A stretch of 13,832 nucleotides of DNA from Kiritimatiellia bacterium (GTDB taxonomy: Bacteria; Verrucomicrobiota; Kiritimatiellia; SLAD01), in contig SKZA01000381.1 in the NCBI GenBank assembly GCA_007127595.1, positions 1-13,832 on the forward strand, in the 5' to 3' direction. How positions within the stretch are numbered: the first letter of the stretch is position 1; every line of letters begins with the position of its first letter. Below, in pieces: positions 13,801 through 13,832 of this stretch. The notes under the pieces are model-generated. The model saw nothing but the letters and a program-made list of their open reading frames with translations. It had not been told where the DNA came from and ran no database searches. The position numbers were made by a program, and so were the translations under genes.

Positions 13801-13832
13801 ACCGATGGCGAGACGGATATCAATTGGACGGA
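10810..13832 (+). CDS. Secreted multi-domain alpha-amylase (GH13), 3' end missing
   Basis: An open frame of 1007 codons with no stop before the window end, so the C-terminus is missing. The signal peptide is residues 1-22 (cleavage likely SVWA/DF). The GH13 catalytic domain, about 50-480, has all four conserved regions: DVVPNH (176-181), GFRVDAIKH with nucleophile Asp281, IFGEYF with acid/base Glu315, and FIDNHD with Asp385. It should cleave alpha-1,4-glucans outside the cell; exact specificity is uncertain. A beta-type C domain follows to about 580. Two tandem Ig-like or starch-binding-like modules lie at 584-697 and 698-802, sharing the pattern LNA-W-SQ-G-W. An Ig-like module (806-877, LSGTASG..NALTG) and a Gly-rich domain (878 on; YGDGWDTGSNGGSGF) come last. 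The ATG at 10810 has AAAGGGA 7 nt upstream. A LacI-type operator lies upstream. Confidence 0.92.
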   Translation, partial: MSKIKWGSLFLSVLFVATSVWADFPFNASDPVYGLRSRIAEDDSFQYHPSPEDWRDINIYQIFTDRFASSGETLSYIQEQGWYVGSRHYPENRNYHHGGDWKGLLQNLDYLEGMGVNAVWLSGVQMNWQGLDTRFTPYHYYHPTDFFRVDPAQGTFQDLKNLIDEMHARGMYVILDVVPNHMADLSGLWGNNRADNNQFWPHGNDTHGWWTDRRHAPPFDHLHLFHNHGRITNWDSYPEYMIGAFPGTDDLRTSREDVREWLTLAFKNLIDATDVDGFRVDAIKHMEEDWIKDWAHEMRQHAAFRGKHDFIIFGEYFTYDNETLARFARDPGYSFNSALFFPMSQTFMGVFVHGNRTAQLTETLNLKHAYGEGRDRLVTFIDNHDVNRIGLEAGSNPGHIEWIMPPALTFLYTATPVPCLFYGTEHAFQQGGHRNGQNAGPNYDDHDHQRETMFDKGFQPGPAQGNKLAQTNAPLYQHIAALNRARADHISLRRGSFQERWSTQHGRGAYAFLRTYDDEQALVAFNTADHTESINPEVSKDDGTVFVNALNPSEEVTVSGGRISFSLNGKESKIFVAGTVAAPLWVRGTHHYPFDGDITPTSEIWINTEAGPAGDVTNVVLVYSIDGNEEWSTAPMTLNADWSSQGGNWYNYNLGAYPAGTVIDYVIAVEGEGETTVWDDNDGNDYRMIVGEGEGPDLWVNNISNWPRDGSATEATILYVDAEAGPQEGVESVTLYYSTDEVTWNSVVMSLNAEWGSQNGYWFNANLGTFPAGTVILYYLEATNGEDTVVRNNGGQYFQVTIRSSPIVITDPVGPITISAPVYTLSGTASGIIGDLTWSNALTGLSGTVPAAAEWTIPGVALDVGANEIRVSGEIEGSGGGAGVLAEDHAGNYGDGWDTGSNGGSGFEPWTIEGSEDQAGTFIGANGFGFWSHEGGNWVAAIRPFASSLSEGQTFSIRMQNGWIWEDDGSVGVALRNSAGDTQWELYFEGAAAHYTGTDGETDINWT

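Overview
The window looks like chromosomal DNA from a fairly GC-rich, Gram-negative (diderm) bacterium. Diderm is inferred from an outer-membrane-type beta-barrel protein ending in Phe and several Sec signal peptides. The mix of an eboD-eboE pair, a large modular secreted alpha-amylase, heptamer arrays and 'GCCCGGGGC..' palindromic repeats resembles Kiritimatiellota, Verrucomicrobiota or Lentisphaerota genomes. That placement is inference; no rRNA marker is present.

Region 1 (1-829) starts with about 285 bp of non-coding repeat DNA: 7-bp-period arrays and hairpins. A minus-strand YkgJ-type cysteine-cluster gene (286-699) follows, with a well-formed promoter and ribosome binding site. Region 2 (830-4649, plus strand) is a compact run: pyrK and pyrD (class 1B dihydroorotate dehydrogenase, pyrimidine synthesis), an unrecognised 526-residue membrane-anchored protein overlapping pyrD by 4 nt, and pgpA (phosphatidylglycerophosphatase A). 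A tRNA-His(GTG) with its own promoter follows at 4716-4793.

Region 3 (4833-8892, minus strand) reads, in transcription order, as a SAM-dependent methyltransferase, eboD (3-dehydroquinate-synthase-like), eboE (TIM-barrel 'metabolite traffic' protein) and a macro-domain protein. The eboD/eboE pair belongs to the Ebo system known from cyanobacterial scytonemin export, pseudomonads and eustigmatophyte plastids, but eboA, eboB, eboC and eboF are not in the window. The eboD-eboE gap holds a cluster of perfect hairpins that runs into the 3' end of eboD.

Region 4 (8911-10413, plus strand) has two exported proteins: a small one with a CxxC motif and a beta-barrel-like one with CxxC at its mature N-terminus and a 34-residue segment carrying 15 histidines. 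Together they suggest transition-metal handling (inference). Region 5 (10414-13832) has a roughly 400-bp intergenic region with a second, decayed copy of the hairpin repeat in reverse orientation, an AT-rich promoter zone and a perfect 14-bp LacI-type operator. It precedes a secreted multi-domain GH13 alpha-amylase that runs off the window end after at least 1007 residues.
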